64,000 nt of DNA from Cinnamomum chago (taxonomy: Eukaryota; Streptophyta; Magnoliopsida; Laurales; Lauraceae). This document shows, piece by piece, positions 21,283 through 33,091 of the stretch. The position numbers were made by a program, and so were the translations under genes. Numbering within the stretch: the first letter of the stretch is position 1; every line of letters starts with the position of its first letter. The DNA lies in assembly GCA_038049695.1 (NCBI GenBank), contig CP142451.1, forward strand, positions 127,011,501 to 127,075,500, given 5' to 3'. Below the pieces are notes generated by a model. It saw only the letters and a list, made by a program, of their open reading frames with translations, was not told the DNA's origin and did no database searches.

Positions 21283-23640
21283 ATGGCTACCATCTTTGCG
21301 TTTTTGTTATGTTTCTCTGCATTTTCTCTAGTCACAGCTCAACAAAGACAAAGCAACATCACCTTAGGCTCTGCTCTCTCTCCTACCACCAACCCCACTT
21401 CATGGCTCTCACCTTCGGGCAGGTTTGCATTTGGTTTCTACCCTGAAGGCAGTGGTTTTGCAGTTGGAATTTGGCTAACAACCATTCCCAACAAGACAAT
21501 TGTGTGGACGGCAAATCGGAAAGACCCTCCAGTTTCTATTGATACTAGATTGGTCTTAAACAACAGTGGTTGGCTCCTTTTGATTGGCCCCGGTGACCAA
21601 GTCAAGCCCTTCTCTAATGCATCTGAACCTGCATCCTCAGCCTCCATGGTCGATTCTGGTAACTTCATTCTCTACAGCTCCAATTCTCGTATTTTATGGC
21701 AGAGTTTTGACTATCCTACAGACACCATTTTAGTAGGCCAGTCATTGAGGATGAATAATGTTCTTATTTCAAGTGCTTCCATAACCAACCATTCAACTGG
21801 AGGTTTTACACTGGTGATGTTCAACGCTGGGAACCTTATAAATGTCCCAATTATAAGAACGAATACCGCAGATGACATTTATTGGGCTTCCGATACAACT
21901 GGACAAGGCTACAATGTTTCCATGAATCTCGGCGATGATGGACGCATTTACCTGGTCAACAGTACTGGTTTCAATGTAAAGGATCTCACAAACCGTGGGT
22001 ATCCTCGCAATCCACTGGTAACATACCGTGTAACGCTGGATGTTGATGGAATATTTCGGTTGTATTCTCATGATTTCAGTAGCAACGGTGGCTCAACTCC
22101 GACAATTTTGTGGGAGCCCTTTAGTGATGGATGCACAGTCAAAGGCTTATGTGGGCTAAACGGTTTCTGCACTCTCATGGATACCAAAGCCTCTTGCTCT
22201 TGTCCTCCTGGTTTCGAATTCGTTGATCCTGATTATCCATTTCGTGGGTGTGACAGGAACTTCACGAGACCAAGTTGTGCAAGAAATAAGAAAGAGAATA
22301 TCAGATACTCCATGTTAAGTCTGGAAAACACAGCATGGTTAAATGAACCGTATGAATTTTATCTGTCGATGACAAAAGATGAATGCAGAGAGTCATGTTT
22401 ACAAGATTGTGATTGCGAGGCTGCATTGTATAGCAATGAAATTTGCAACAAACAGAAGCTTCCACTGTCGTTTGGTAGAACAAGCGTTTCTTCAGGCACG
22501 ACTGTAACCACAACCTTCATCAAGGTCGGTAATGGAAGTCCAGCTAACGCAGATGAACCTTCCATTTGGACTGGGACTCTGTCTAACCGAAGAACGGGTG
22601 TTCGTATAGAGATTCTAATTGCACGTATAGCACTTGCTGCAGTTTCATTCATTGGCTTTGCCATGTTTTATTTTCTTGTTTATAGACACCTTAGTTTGAG
22701 GTATGAAGCAATTAATAACCAGCCCAACATTAGTTTGACAGAAGGGATTTCTCTGCGGTCATTTTCCTATGTTGAGCTTGAGAAAGCAACTGAATGTTTC
22801 AAGGAAGAGTTGGGCAAAGGAGCTTTTGGAACAGTTTTTAAAGGAGTGCTGTCAAACAAATTCATCGCTGTGAAGAGACTAGATAACATGGTTGAAGACG
22901 GGGAAAGAGAGTTCCAGACTGAGATGAGTGCAATAGGGAGAATCCATCACAAGAATCTTGTTCGATTGCTGGGCTTTTCTGATGATGGCTCTCATAAGCT
23001 TTTGGTGTATGAGTACATGAGCAATGGCTCACTAGCAGATCTCATATTCAGACCCGAAAGCTGCCCGAATTGGGATGAACGAGTAAGAATCGCACGTGAT
23101 ATAGCTAGAGGTATTCTCTATCTGCACGAAGAGTGTGAGACCCAAATCATTCACTGTGATATAAAACCACAGAACATACTCATGGATGCATCTCATTCAG
23201 CAAAGTTGTCTGATTTTGGATTGGCAAAGTTGATGAAGCCAGACCAAACAAAGACTTTCACTGGAATCAGGGGTACAAGGGGATATGTAGCACCTGAGTG
23301 GCACAGGAACATGCCCATCACAGTGAAGGCTGATGTTTACAGTTTTGGAGTTGTCTTGCTTGAGATCATATGCTGTCGAAAGAATGTTGAGAGGAAGGCT
23401 CCGGAGAATGAAATTATTCTTTCCGACTGGGCTTACAACTGCTTCAAAGCTGGTGAGCTCACTAAGCTGATCAGTGAAGAAGAAGTGGATGTGAGCATAC
23501 TGGAAAAGTTGGCGATGATTGGACTGTGGTGCATACAAGACGAGCCTTCCCTTCGTCCTTCCATGAAAAAAGTGGTGCTGATGTTGGAAGGGATTGTAGA
23601 CATACCAGTTCCTCCTATAAATTCATTTGTTAGCTCCTAG
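21283..23640 (+). CDS. G-type lectin S-receptor-like Ser/Thr protein kinase, LECRK/RLK1 type (LECRK1)
   Basis: Intact single-exon receptor kinase of 785 residues, the normal family length. Residues 1-19 are a signal peptide; about 30-150 form the bulb-type mannose lectin domain (SGRFAFGFYP, SGNFILY, SFDYPTDTIL); 283-323 is a Cys-rich EGF-like part; about 335-415 is PAN-like (DECRESCLQDCDCEAALY); 443-467 is the membrane segment; 508-775 is the kinase, with GKGAFGTV (511-518), Lys531, HCDIKPQN (624-631), DFG (644-646) and GTRGYVAPEW (664-673). Cys replaces Arg before the catalytic Asp, so it is a non-RD kinase, a class common among immune receptors. It sits at the plasma membrane and is expected to sense an external cue; the ligand is unknown. 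A pseudogene copy lies at 35902-38227. Confidence 0.95.
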   Translation: MATIFAFLLCFSAFSLVTAQQRQSNITLGSALSPTTNPTSWLSPSGRFAFGFYPEGSGFAVGIWLTTIPNKTIVWTANRKDPPVSIDTRLVLNNSGWLLLIGPGDQVKPFSNASEPASSASMVDSGNFILYSSNSRILWQSFDYPTDTILVGQSLRMNNVLISSASITNHSTGGFTLVMFNAGNLINVPIIRTNTADDIYWASDTTGQGYNVSMNLGDDGRIYLVNSTGFNVKDLTNRGYPRNPLVTYRVTLDVDGIFRLYSHDFSSNGGSTPTILWEPFSDGCTVKGLCGLNGFCTLMDTKASCSCPPGFEFVDPDYPFRGCDRNFTRPSCARNKKENIRYSMLSLENTAWLNEPYEFYLSMTKDECRESCLQDCDCEAALYSNEICNKQKLPLSFGRTSVSSGTTVTTTFIKVGNGSPANADEPSIWTGTLSNRRTGVRIEILIARIALAAVSFIGFAMFYFLVYRHLSLRYEAINNQPNISLTEGISLRSFSYVELEKATECFKEELGKGAFGTVFKGVLSNKFIAVKRLDNMVEDGEREFQTEMSAIGRIHHKNLVRLLGFSDDGSHKLLVYEYMSNGSLADLIFRPESCPNWDERVRIARDIARGILYLHEECETQIIHCDIKPQNILMDASHSAKLSDFGLAKLMKPDQTKTFTGIRGTRGYVAPEWHRNMPITVKADVYSFGVVLLEIICCRKNVERKAPENEIILSDWAYNCFKAGELTKLISEEEVDVSILEKLAMIGLWCIQDEPSLRPSMKKVVLMLEGIVDIPVPPINSFVSS

Positions 23641-24800
23641 TATTCGGGCCATCAGAAAGATAACTGCCAGCATCAAAAAATGCAATTGAACTTGAATCTG
23701 CCGATTCACCTTGAGATGTTCCTTGTTTTGTTTCTTATAGTTATACCTACTCCAATCATGTTGCATATAGCTGTTGTGCCCTATGATATTTGTTTTGTTA
23801 ATAATGCACAAATATCTTTTTGTAAGCTTAACTTCAGTTAGCTATAGTTGTAAGAAAAATATTGCACTTTGTTATGTTGTTGTATGTTTGAACTGTTGCA
23901 ATTACATGTACATAGGCTGTAGCTCTACAATCAGACATGTGAATACAGATATATGGTTCCTTACAGAGTGAAATAAGTGGATTAGCTGATTGTTTTTACC
24001 TTCCTTGACTGGTGATCAGATGGAAGAATCACTGTTGAATATCCCTAAGTCATTGATGTAATCTTGTAAATAGCTCCAAGGAGTTATGTATTCATCATGC
24101 TCCTGGAGCATCTATAATTCTCAGATGGTGGTCCAGATGGTAGCATATTTTAGATGATTGAGATTAAACCACTTAGTGGCAACACTACAAAAGCCACATT
24201 GATTGGAATATCCAGTTCCCCTAGTGCTCCTTATTAAATGTGATTATCACGCATTCTAAGACATCATAGGTTATTAGAAGCCTTGCACAAGTTCAGAAAA
24301 TCCAGACATAAAATTGCGTAGTACAAACATATTTTCACTTCGATTTTTGCTTGGTAAGAAAGAAAAGAAAAGAAAAGAAAATTGGCTATGTCAACCTTAT
24401 TTACTAATGGAAGACATTACCTTTCCTAGGGTATAATAAACTCCAAATTGAATGTGTTCTGTAAATGTATGTGATTGCTGTGTATACTTCTTTGGTGATG
24501 CTGCTAGTAGAGAAGAAATGAAATGTCAGAAGAAATCATTTTCAAGACTGACTTCTAAAAAGGACTCAATATTCCACTGCTGTAATGGAGATGAGGTTTT
24601 TTGGGGTGAGGAATTTAGAAATGAACGCTTAGACTGCAAGACAAGGAAATAGAAAATAATGAACAAAGTTGCCTTTTTCCTAAAAGAGGTTTAAGGTTAC
24701 TGTCATATAAAATGGCTGACCTCACATCATTCTCCAAACTCCGGACTTACCTATATGATTTTTCATTGTATCAATGTATGTCACCAGCACCGTACAACAG
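23641..24800 (+). other. LECRK1 downstream DNA, no gene
   Basis: Non-coding and alignable with 38228-39450 of unit B (for example GGTGATCAGATGGAAGAATC at 24010 and 38591). It contains an AAAAG-rich run near 24357-24380. Confidence 0.6.
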
Positions 24801-24805
24801 ACCCC

Positions 24806-24847
24806 ATGGATGGAATGCCATGCTGGACCACATGAAGTGTCGAATTC
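24806..24847 (-). pseudogene. Relic of dynein light chain exon 2
   Basis: Minus strand from 24847 reads EFDTSCGPAWHS after a decayed acceptor (CTGAAG where the intact copy has CTGCAG). The rest of exon 2 is lost: compared with unit B, about 740 bp between GTACAACAG and ATGCCATGCTGGACC (39463-40190 in B) are missing. The neighbouring intron start (24895 on) still aligns with 40272 on. Confidence 0.75.
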
Positions 24848-24894
24848 CTTCAGAAAAAACAAATGGCACAGACCCCTTCACAATCAGAATGTAG

Positions 24895-27292
24895 TCTTTA
24901 TACCCGGTTTGTTTACATTAAAATAAACTAGATACACAGGGTGCTTAAAAATAAAAAAACCAAGTGAATTTCAAAAAATGAATATTAAATAGTATATTAT
25001 TTTGATTCTATTTTTCTAAATAAACTGTTATTTGTCGTTCATTTTTTGAAATTTCTCTTTAATCTTCATTTTTAATTTCCCTATCTATACTAATACAAAC
25101 AAATAGGTCCGGAAAAAAAAAAAAAAAACGCTTGTCACAATCAAAATCAATAGTTATGGTCAAATTTGGCTTTAAAACCCTTGACTTTAATATAGTATAA
25201 TAGCTCATTATCAAGACGTAAAAGCCTATATTGAGTACTCCATTATAATATAGTTGTGGAAACATCCAATAATTGGGTATGCATAACCAATCCATATTAG
25301 TAATTCTGGTACAAACTATCCAACGCATGGGGCGATTTTTCTCCCACTTGACTCAAATACCAAACAAGTCTGGTCACTCAAATACCAAACAAGTCTGGGG
25401 AGACCCAATTGGATACTAAGTCAAAGTCTTCTGGAAAGACCAATTTGTGGTTCCGGGTTCTGCGGCTGCCCCTATTGAAGGGGTAACGTGTGGAAGCAGT
25501 CCTTTCTCATTTTCGAAGTCTAGGAAAGGATAAGGCTTATCTATATGAAATGGATCTCCATGAATTCTGTTAAATGATATTTTAGAAATAGTTTGTTTGG
25601 TAGCATAGAAAAACCAATTGAAATAGACATTTTTCAGGCAATGGTTGAAATTTTTCATAAATATCTTGAGATCCATGAGGAGTCAAGTATTGAAATTTGA
25701 TGTCACGATCATGCTTAGACTTACAAAGAGAATTACCAGTTTGGATCTTGTGTTTAGGGGCCATATAGATGTTAAAAAATAGGTATAAATGTCCAACTTG
25801 TTTTATAAAAATCTCAAAATCTATGATGATCCAATAGCTAAAATCTGGGCGCATAACTGCTCTTGATGTTCTGAATCTATATAATGGCTTGGATAATGAT
25901 TTCTAGTCCCAAGATTTATAAAATAAAAAAAAAACAAGACTGCATGTGGACCCTTTAAAACTAAGGCAGTCATGTATGGTACATCAACGGTCGATGACTG
26001 TTTAGTATGTTTCTCGAGACCCACTTGGAATTAGAGACCAATTTTTTGTCTTATAGCCATTTTGGGCCTCGCAAAGAGGACCAACAGTTCAGATTGTGAG
26101 TATGGGGACCACAATGTCCAAAAATCTAGATCAAATGGCTCACTTTTTTTGAAAATATCTTGAGATCTGTGATAGATCAACGGCTGAAATTTGGACCTCT
26201 ACCCGTGTTTCGCCTTCTTAACACTTCCAAAGGATTGGATCATCAACTAGGCTCCCAGAATTTAAAAAAAAAAAATGAAAAACCTCTGTCATACAAAAAT
26301 GACCGCTTAAAACACTGTAGATGCACGTCGATCTGTCCGCTTCAGTGAATGATGTCTATTTCAAATCTGGTAGTTTTTGCTGCTACCTCAAAGAGAGGGA
26401 ATACCTCTTTATGAGGTTTGAATTGAAGATAGCAAATATGGTTTCCAAACGGTCTAAATCCATTTTCAAAAAGTTTTAAGAGAAGTAGAGGTAAAAAGTA
26501 GAGATCCCAAACGCCACCTAAGTCAAGATGAAGAAGAGTCTTGATGTTACTTGTCCGGTAATAACATCAATGACTTAAACCCTACGGTATCTCAGGTGAC
26601 TTAAACTCGAGATTTTTTTACTAATAGGAGGTTGAAAGTTTGAAAGTGTATTGTCTCATTAGGGCTACAGGAGATTTACCCGACTCTTTTTAGGCCCGTA
26701 GAAATAAGTCTGATTCAAAGAATTTGGACCGTCATCATTTGAAAAAAAAAAAAAAAAAAATGAAAAAGGCCCAATGACTTGAGAGCATTCTTATTCTAAT
26801 ATAATCTAATGTATTAATGATGTTTGGCTCACAAAATGAACAATATTTTGCCGGTCTTCCCTTTCATGATTGGAACACAGTGATGCCCATAGCGAAAATG
26901 GCTACTTGCTGGGTTCGGGTCTATACCTGGGCCATGCCCTCATCATTCGCTGCATCTTCATTATCATTGTCGTTGTCATCGTATCTGTGGTAAGTGGGAC
27001 ACCACGATCAGCCTGATCGGGCAATTTTATATGTAAGGAGATCTTGTGAGATTTTGGGTGTATGCCAAACAGTGGAAATATTGATGGAAATTCCGAATCA
27101 ATGGAAATATCTCATTCTAGAGGTCAGTCCAAAATGGTATCCTAAACAAAATTAATAATTATGTTCGGTGGACTGGAACCAACTCATGCCATACAAGTTC
27201 CTATCCAAAGTACCTGAGAAGCATTCCCTGATTATATGGGTAAATAGCTCAGGAATTTCTCGCTAGTCACGAGTTCAAAATTAGAGGATAGC
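24895..27292 (+). other. Intergenic DNA of unit A, no gene
   Basis: The first 430 bp align with the dynein light chain intron of unit B. The rest is AT-rich with several diverged copies of a GATCTRTGATGATCAAYGGCTGAAATTTGG-like phrase on one strand (about 25660, 25810, 26155), a 25-bp tandem pair at 25351-25398, and an A-tract at about 26742-26760. Dynein light chain exon 1 was not found here. Confidence 0.5.
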
Positions 27293-27792
27293 TGCTCTTC
27301 ACCCTCATGAAAATTAGCTTAACCATGATAATTGATTGAATTTAGGGGGAAGTTTGCTTACTTTAAAACTTTAGACCAGATCATTAATATAATCATTTGA
27401 ATATTTCTAGACCATCTCTCCCTCAGCTTGTTGGGAACATGAGTATGTAAGTTGGAGTTCCTAAGTTTGAATCTCCATGTAGCAAAATTTAAAATGTCTA
27501 CCCCACAATGGCATATTCAAACAAATGTAGTCTAAATTAAGAAGATACAAGCCACTCCAAAATCAGGATATGTTTGTGCGTTTAGTGACATCAAAATTCA
27601 AAATCATCACAAATGCCAAAGACATTAATGCCCTTATCAGGGGACAGTAACTAGTGTCCCTTCATCTTGCATTTCGGTGGGCCACGCTTGGGACAGTTAT
27701 GATGATCTCTGTTGCCCTCTGTGGTTGGCAAATGAGTGATTAAAATCAACACCATTCACATAACACATCTTAATGGTGGCCCATCTTGGTTG

Positions 27793-30243
27793 AGTGTTGT
27801 CAAATCCCGGTTCGGAATCACCTGGCCTAGGATAATTTTCGAGGTGCGTCACACGTACTCCCGTGATATTGTACCTGTCTTGAGTCAAATACAGTACATG
27901 AAGCAGAAAATAATCCTTTACCCACTTGTGTGTCTAGCTTACTAAAGCCTGTTAATAACATTTAAATAGCAGAAGTTGTAAAAAAACATTTCACATCAAG
28001 GTATCATGTCACATTCAGTCCCATTTAATGTTCCAAGTTTATAGGCAATGGGAGCTGCACCTGCGCCTGTGACACCAAAGATAGCATCATGAATACGACG
28101 ATTCGGTAAGTATAGGCATTAATAATAAATCACATGATGTATCAATCGAATTCATGACAATTGATTAAAAGATGCCAATATCAAATAGAAGTAGACAATT
28201 GTGCAAAATCGAATAAATCATGCCTAACAAATCAACTGAAGAATAAAACATACTAATTGGTTGCTACATTAAGCTCATCCTCTCAATTTAGAGAGCGAAT
28301 TTAGTTGAGATGTCACAAGCGGCCCGGCCAAAGGCTCAGCTAGTTACTCGGTTCTGGAGTTCCGGTGCTCCAGACAACTTACTCTAGTAGTCTCGACTAA
28401 TTAAATCAAATTTAACCCCGTCGGGTATCATAAGGTCAAAGCTAAGTAGTGCCAACTCACTCGAATAAAATAATATTTGAATATGGATAAAGTTTCCATT
28501 TATTGTCATCTCAAATCGAATCGAATTTGAATAATAATTAGTCACACACATAATTATTCCAAAGGAATCGAATCAGAATATAGTAATTGAAGCGGAAAAC
28601 ACCATTTATATAATTAAATTATAATCGAAACTCGAGGTCAATGATGATACTCATTTCAATATGAATGCAATTGATTTAATGAATCAAGGTAGTTACTAGC
28701 CAATTCTAATCAAACTATCCATTGTCTATCACCATCTACTCCGATGTAGATTTAGAACATCTATGTATTCCTATCTTAATTTAGTGTCACATTATATAAT
28801 AAATATCATAGATTTACCAGACTAACATCCATGGCATGGTGAATAGGCTACTGGACGTTAAAATGAGAATATCCTAGCCTTCCTCTTTTGGGTTTTCGTT
28901 AGACATAAAAGAAGGTTCAAGGTACCAAAGTATAGCCCTAAAAAGTCCTTGGGAATTTTCCCTAGAGTTTGAAGATTTCTGGGCAGTCGGTCACCTGGCA
29001 GCTAGCTGCCTGTGGTTCATGCGGCCGACCGCCAGGTAACTTCTTGGTCACCGCTACTCGACTGACAAAATACAACATTCTAGAATGCTAACCGCCAAGG
29101 GGGCAGCTAGCCGCCAGATAGTCGCACAGCTAGCTGCCGCGTGACCGCTTGCCAGTGGCATAATTCTAGACTGAGCTGTTTTAATCATTTCTAAAGCTCT
29201 CTCTCCTCCTTCCACTTCCCAAATCTTTTCCTGCCTAACTGAGCTTCCTTTTTCCCATTTGCAACATATAGACATTACATACATTTCCATCAATCATCCC
29301 AAGTAGAACTAATCATTCCATTGTCATTTTATTAAAAGGCTAAAAAGCTTAACATAATAGAAATTCTGAGTCAATCAAAGAATGAACACTATGCAATTGA
29401 TATTAAAGCATATACTTGCCTCAAATTAAGCTTCTTAACTTCGTTTCTCTACTCCTTGCTCAAATACACCCAAAATCTCCAATATCAAACCCTAATAAGG
29501 AATCCACATAAAAAATGTTAATGAATGTTCATGCATGGTTAAACATGAGTCTCTTGACTCTAATGCAACTCAAAACATAAACAAAAGAGTTTGATTCTTA
29601 CCTCTAGCAAGAAATTCGAAATTGAAAGGAGTAGGGGATGGTTTTCTTGTCAACAACTAGTAGAAGAAGAAGAAAAAGAAAATGGAGATGATGAAAAGGA
29701 CTCCAAGCTTGCCTCTAATGCACATGCGAAAGCCCTTTTGTTGATTGAGAAGAGAGAATGAAAATGGAATGAAAAGTAGAGAAGAAGGGTTCTTCTCTCC
29801 CACCTAACAAGAAGGAATCAAATGGAATGGGGTTTGGCTGGGTTTTAAGGGATGAAATTCTCAGTTTTACAAGAAAGTCCCCCTAGTTCTAGTATTTTTA
29901 TATTGAGTTAAATGATGGCCCTCTTACTCAACGGTTGATCAAATGAAGTAGAAGTCAATACGAAAATGGATGTGCTCGTCGAGATACACGTGATGATGCC
30001 AAAATGACGTGCATATGATGCAAAATTAGAAAATTAATAATTACGGAAAAGACCTTTAACTCAACTAAATCGAGTCAAATCGATTACAACCTACCTTCCT
30101 ATGACTCATGATCTAACCGAAAGGCTACTACGAGGCTAAATTACCTAAAAAGACTTAATTAGCACCTAAACATAATTAAATTAAATTAAACATAATTAAT
30201 TAACACTAAACACAATGAGTTTGGGTTGGGGTGTTAGAAGTGT
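27793..30243 (-). mobile_element. Solo LTR B (TGTAACACCCC family), TSD AGTGT
   Basis: LTR 27798-30238 (2441 bp) starts TGTCAAATCCCGG and ends GGGGTGTTAGA. Perfect duplications AGTGT lie at 27793-27797 and 30239-30243. Unit B keeps the empty site at about 42296-42335 (GAGTGTG then CTAGGCAATCTCTGAAG), which confirms both ends. Palindromes of GGCAGCTAGCTGCC type at 28997-29130. Inverted relative to LTR A; no internal domain. Confidence 0.92.
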
Positions 30244-30986
30244 GCTAACCACTAGGCAATCTCTAAAGATTTAAGATTACTATTGATATATTACCAGGTA
30301 TCTTGTGCCCACATTAATTACCTACATGCATGATCATGAGCTTAAAATCAGTTTTATTTAATGATTATGAGCATCTCATAGGAGCTTTCAAGACAAAAAG
30401 ATTAAAAGTTTGATTCGGCCATTCGTTTTACATGATCTTGACTTTATTGTTACGACTTTTGAATGAAAACGAAATTTAAGGCATATTAATAAGATACTTG
30501 GATCAATTCTCTGAAAACCATCCGACATATTCCTATAGATGCCTGCAGTAGTCTTACATGGTGGGTTGGATCAGTGTCCTGCAGTCTTCGCCATTTGCCA
30601 ACTTGACTGCATGGAATGGAATGGCTCAGACCATTTGGCACTATTCCAATTTTAAGCCCAATGACAATCAAAGGGTGATCATGACTCTGAAAGATTTCTA
30701 TATTATAGTTAAATTGATGGCAACAGATAATTCATGTTACATCAGAGGATCCACACTGTTGATTTTTATACTCACATCTTTCGTGAGGATCAAGAACTCT
30801 AGATAGCTTGATTCATCATTAATTGTCCCAATCCAGGAGAAAAGGTTGAAGTCCCATTGTCCAACTCTCACTACAAGACGAGGAAAGGCATCACAACTTC
30901 TTCCATTTTGTTAAGAACTCTTGATTACCCCAAGAACAAGAGACCCTTTTTACCATTATCTCTACCTATCTTACCAATACCAACTG

Positions 30987-30994
30987 TATAAATA
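30987..30994 (+). promoter_or_regulatory. TATA box of PR10-1
   Basis: TATAAATA about 91 bp before the ATG, inside a block (TATAAATACTTGTACA) conserved in all three PR-10 copies. Confidence 0.7.
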
Positions 30995-31077
30995 CTTGTA
31001 CAAATGTCATATATTTTCAAACACACATCACATACATTAGATCTATCGATCAAAAAGAGGAAAAATTTCCCAACAAG

Positions 31078-33091
31078 ATGGTTGCAGGTTCAGTCAGCAA
31101 TGAGATCAAGTCTCCCATTGCCCCAGGGAGGCTCTGGAAGGCTATGGTGAAGGACTCCCACAATCTCATGCCCAAGCTTCTACCTGACATCATATCAAGC
31201 ATAGTCATCCTCGAAGGAGATGGTGGGGTTGGAACCATCAGACAGTCCAACTTTAGTCCAGGTGATGTATTTAATTGAAGGATATTACTGTTTTGAGTTC
31301 AGGATTATTGTTTTGGTACAATGGTAAAAGTCTTGCGTGCCAAATATTACCAAAGGTTAGGTCGATCTCTCTCCAGTTTGGACCCTCCCGGGACCCTGCT
31401 TCGGCGGGACCGCACTGGGTGTCGACCTTCTTCATTATTTTGAGTTCTGGTTGGGAGCACACAAGACCTAATTAATTTTATATACGTAGATCTAGGCTGA
31501 ACCAAACTCAAAATCTAAACACATTGTAAATGGTTGTGGCACAGGTGAGGACATCTCGTACGAGAAACATCTTACGGACCCCTTTTTTGTAAAACCCCCC
31601 AAAGTTGACATTCATCCAACTCTTACCATTCAATTGAATCCTAAAAACATCGAAGTTTTTAAAATTATTATTTTTCATAAATAATAATGTTATCATATAT
31701 TTCTCAAAAATAATATTATTATATATATCAAGGTATACACAGATGAATCGTTTTAAGGAACAACCAAAGTTTTCCGTAGAAATGGTATTTATGAGTCATT
31801 TTCTTGTTGCTAATTTATGGTCTAGATGAGAATCACTCCTTACCCGAGTAGTAAGGAGTGGCGATTTTCACCTGGCTGTCCGGGGTTTTAACTTTATGCG
31901 CGCCACCTATGCCCGCACACACTTTGGGTACACCACTTCTTCCCGTTTGTGCGGGCTCCCCTTTCCACTTGTGTGTATGCTTTTTTTTGTATGTGCATGC
32001 TCCTTTTCCACTTGAGTGAGCTGTCTTCCTGTGTGTACGCAGGCTCTCACTTGAGTTACAACAAAAACTTTTATAGTCTAGCCATTCTTAAGAATTCTTT
32101 CATGCGCTTGCATGTGTAGGTATATACTATATAATAACTAAGGTCGCCAGAGTACTCAGATATGAACCCGAAAAGATTAGATCCTGATCTGATTATATAT
32201 TGGGTCCATCAGGTTGCCAAGTAATTGAGGATCCAGTGACATCTCCACTTGTATGGGAACATAGCCATTTGTGGTTGCAGTATGGTACAGGGGCATTATT
32301 GGGCCAGCCCAGTTTAGGTTTTTTTTTTGGCACCCCAGAGATAGGAGCCTCCCCATGGAGCCCTCAGGTAAGAGAAGTAGACCTGGGGAGCGGTGTCGAA
32401 GCGCTCTGGGCTCTGGTGAGGGAAGGTGGGAGAAGTCTAGATGCACATCGGCTGGGTGTGGCCCGTGCTTGGCTAACCGATTATAGGCCTGAGGCATGAG
32501 GGCCTACCCATTTGAACTAAAATTCTACTAAGTCTTTTTGCCTAACAGGCAAACAAGCCTCAGCCGAAGTGTAGGCCATATATAAATTGGACCTAACACG
32601 TTAGTAGTGGACTGGGCCAATACTAGTTGTATTGAAATGAGTTCAAACCCAGCCCAAGCGAACCCAATTCGGCCAACAAAGTCTGAAATACTATTACTAC
32701 CAGTGGCTCACCTAGTGGGCTCGGCCAGGCCCATTTTCTGCTCACCAAATGCATTGTTATTGAATTCTTCATTTATGTTAAAACTGCAGCCATCAAGGAG
32801 TACAGCTACTGGAAGGATCGTGTAGATGCAGTCGATGATCAAAAGCACGTCTTCAAATACTCTGTCATCGAAGGAGGTCTGATCGGGAAAAAGGTGAAAT
32901 CCACTTCTTTTGAGCTCAAGTTCGATGCAGCCACTGATGGAGGTAGTTTGTGCAAGTTGAGTGGAGAATATGAGACAATTGAAGATCGCCTGCCAACTGA
33001 AGAGGAAACCAAGGAGATGATAGGTGGCATGATTGGGATGTTTAAGGCAGTAGAAGGCTACCTCCTTGCAAATCCAGATGCATATGCTTAG
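31078..33091 (+). CDS. PR-10 / Bet v 1-family protein, copy 1 (PR10-1)
   Basis: Two exons, 31078-31261 and 32790-33091, give 161 residues. The intron splits codon 62 in phase 1 (CCAG|GTGATG ... CTGCAG|CC), the classical Bet v 1 intron position. The glycine-rich loop GDGGVG is at residues 47-52 and the Bet v 1 signature region at about 96-122 (KSTSFELKFDAATDGG). PR-10 proteins are small cytosolic proteins with a hydrophobic ligand cavity, often induced by pathogens or stress; some have been reported to have RNase activity. No lesion is seen. The 1528-bp intron holds an Au-like SINE absent from the other copies. Ligand and expression cannot be told from sequence. Confidence 0.93.
31291..31450 (+). 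mobile_element. Au-like SINE in the PR10-1 intron, 13-bp TSD
   Basis: SINE 31304-31437 (134 bp) lies between TTTTGAGTTCAGG (31291-31303) and TTTTGAGTTCTGG (31438-31450), one mismatch. It has a pol III A-box-like TGGTACAATGG (31314-31324), a weak B box near 31360, and the body words TTTGGACCCTCCCGGG and CACTGGGTGTCGACC that recall plant Au SINEs. PR10-2 has the empty site at about 43347-43360. Confidence 0.75.

Noticed and set aside
31078-31278. PR-10 copies as truncated single-exon pseudogenes
   Set aside because: The short first ORF is exon 1; a consensus donor and a matching acceptor restore a full 161-residue frame in all three copies.
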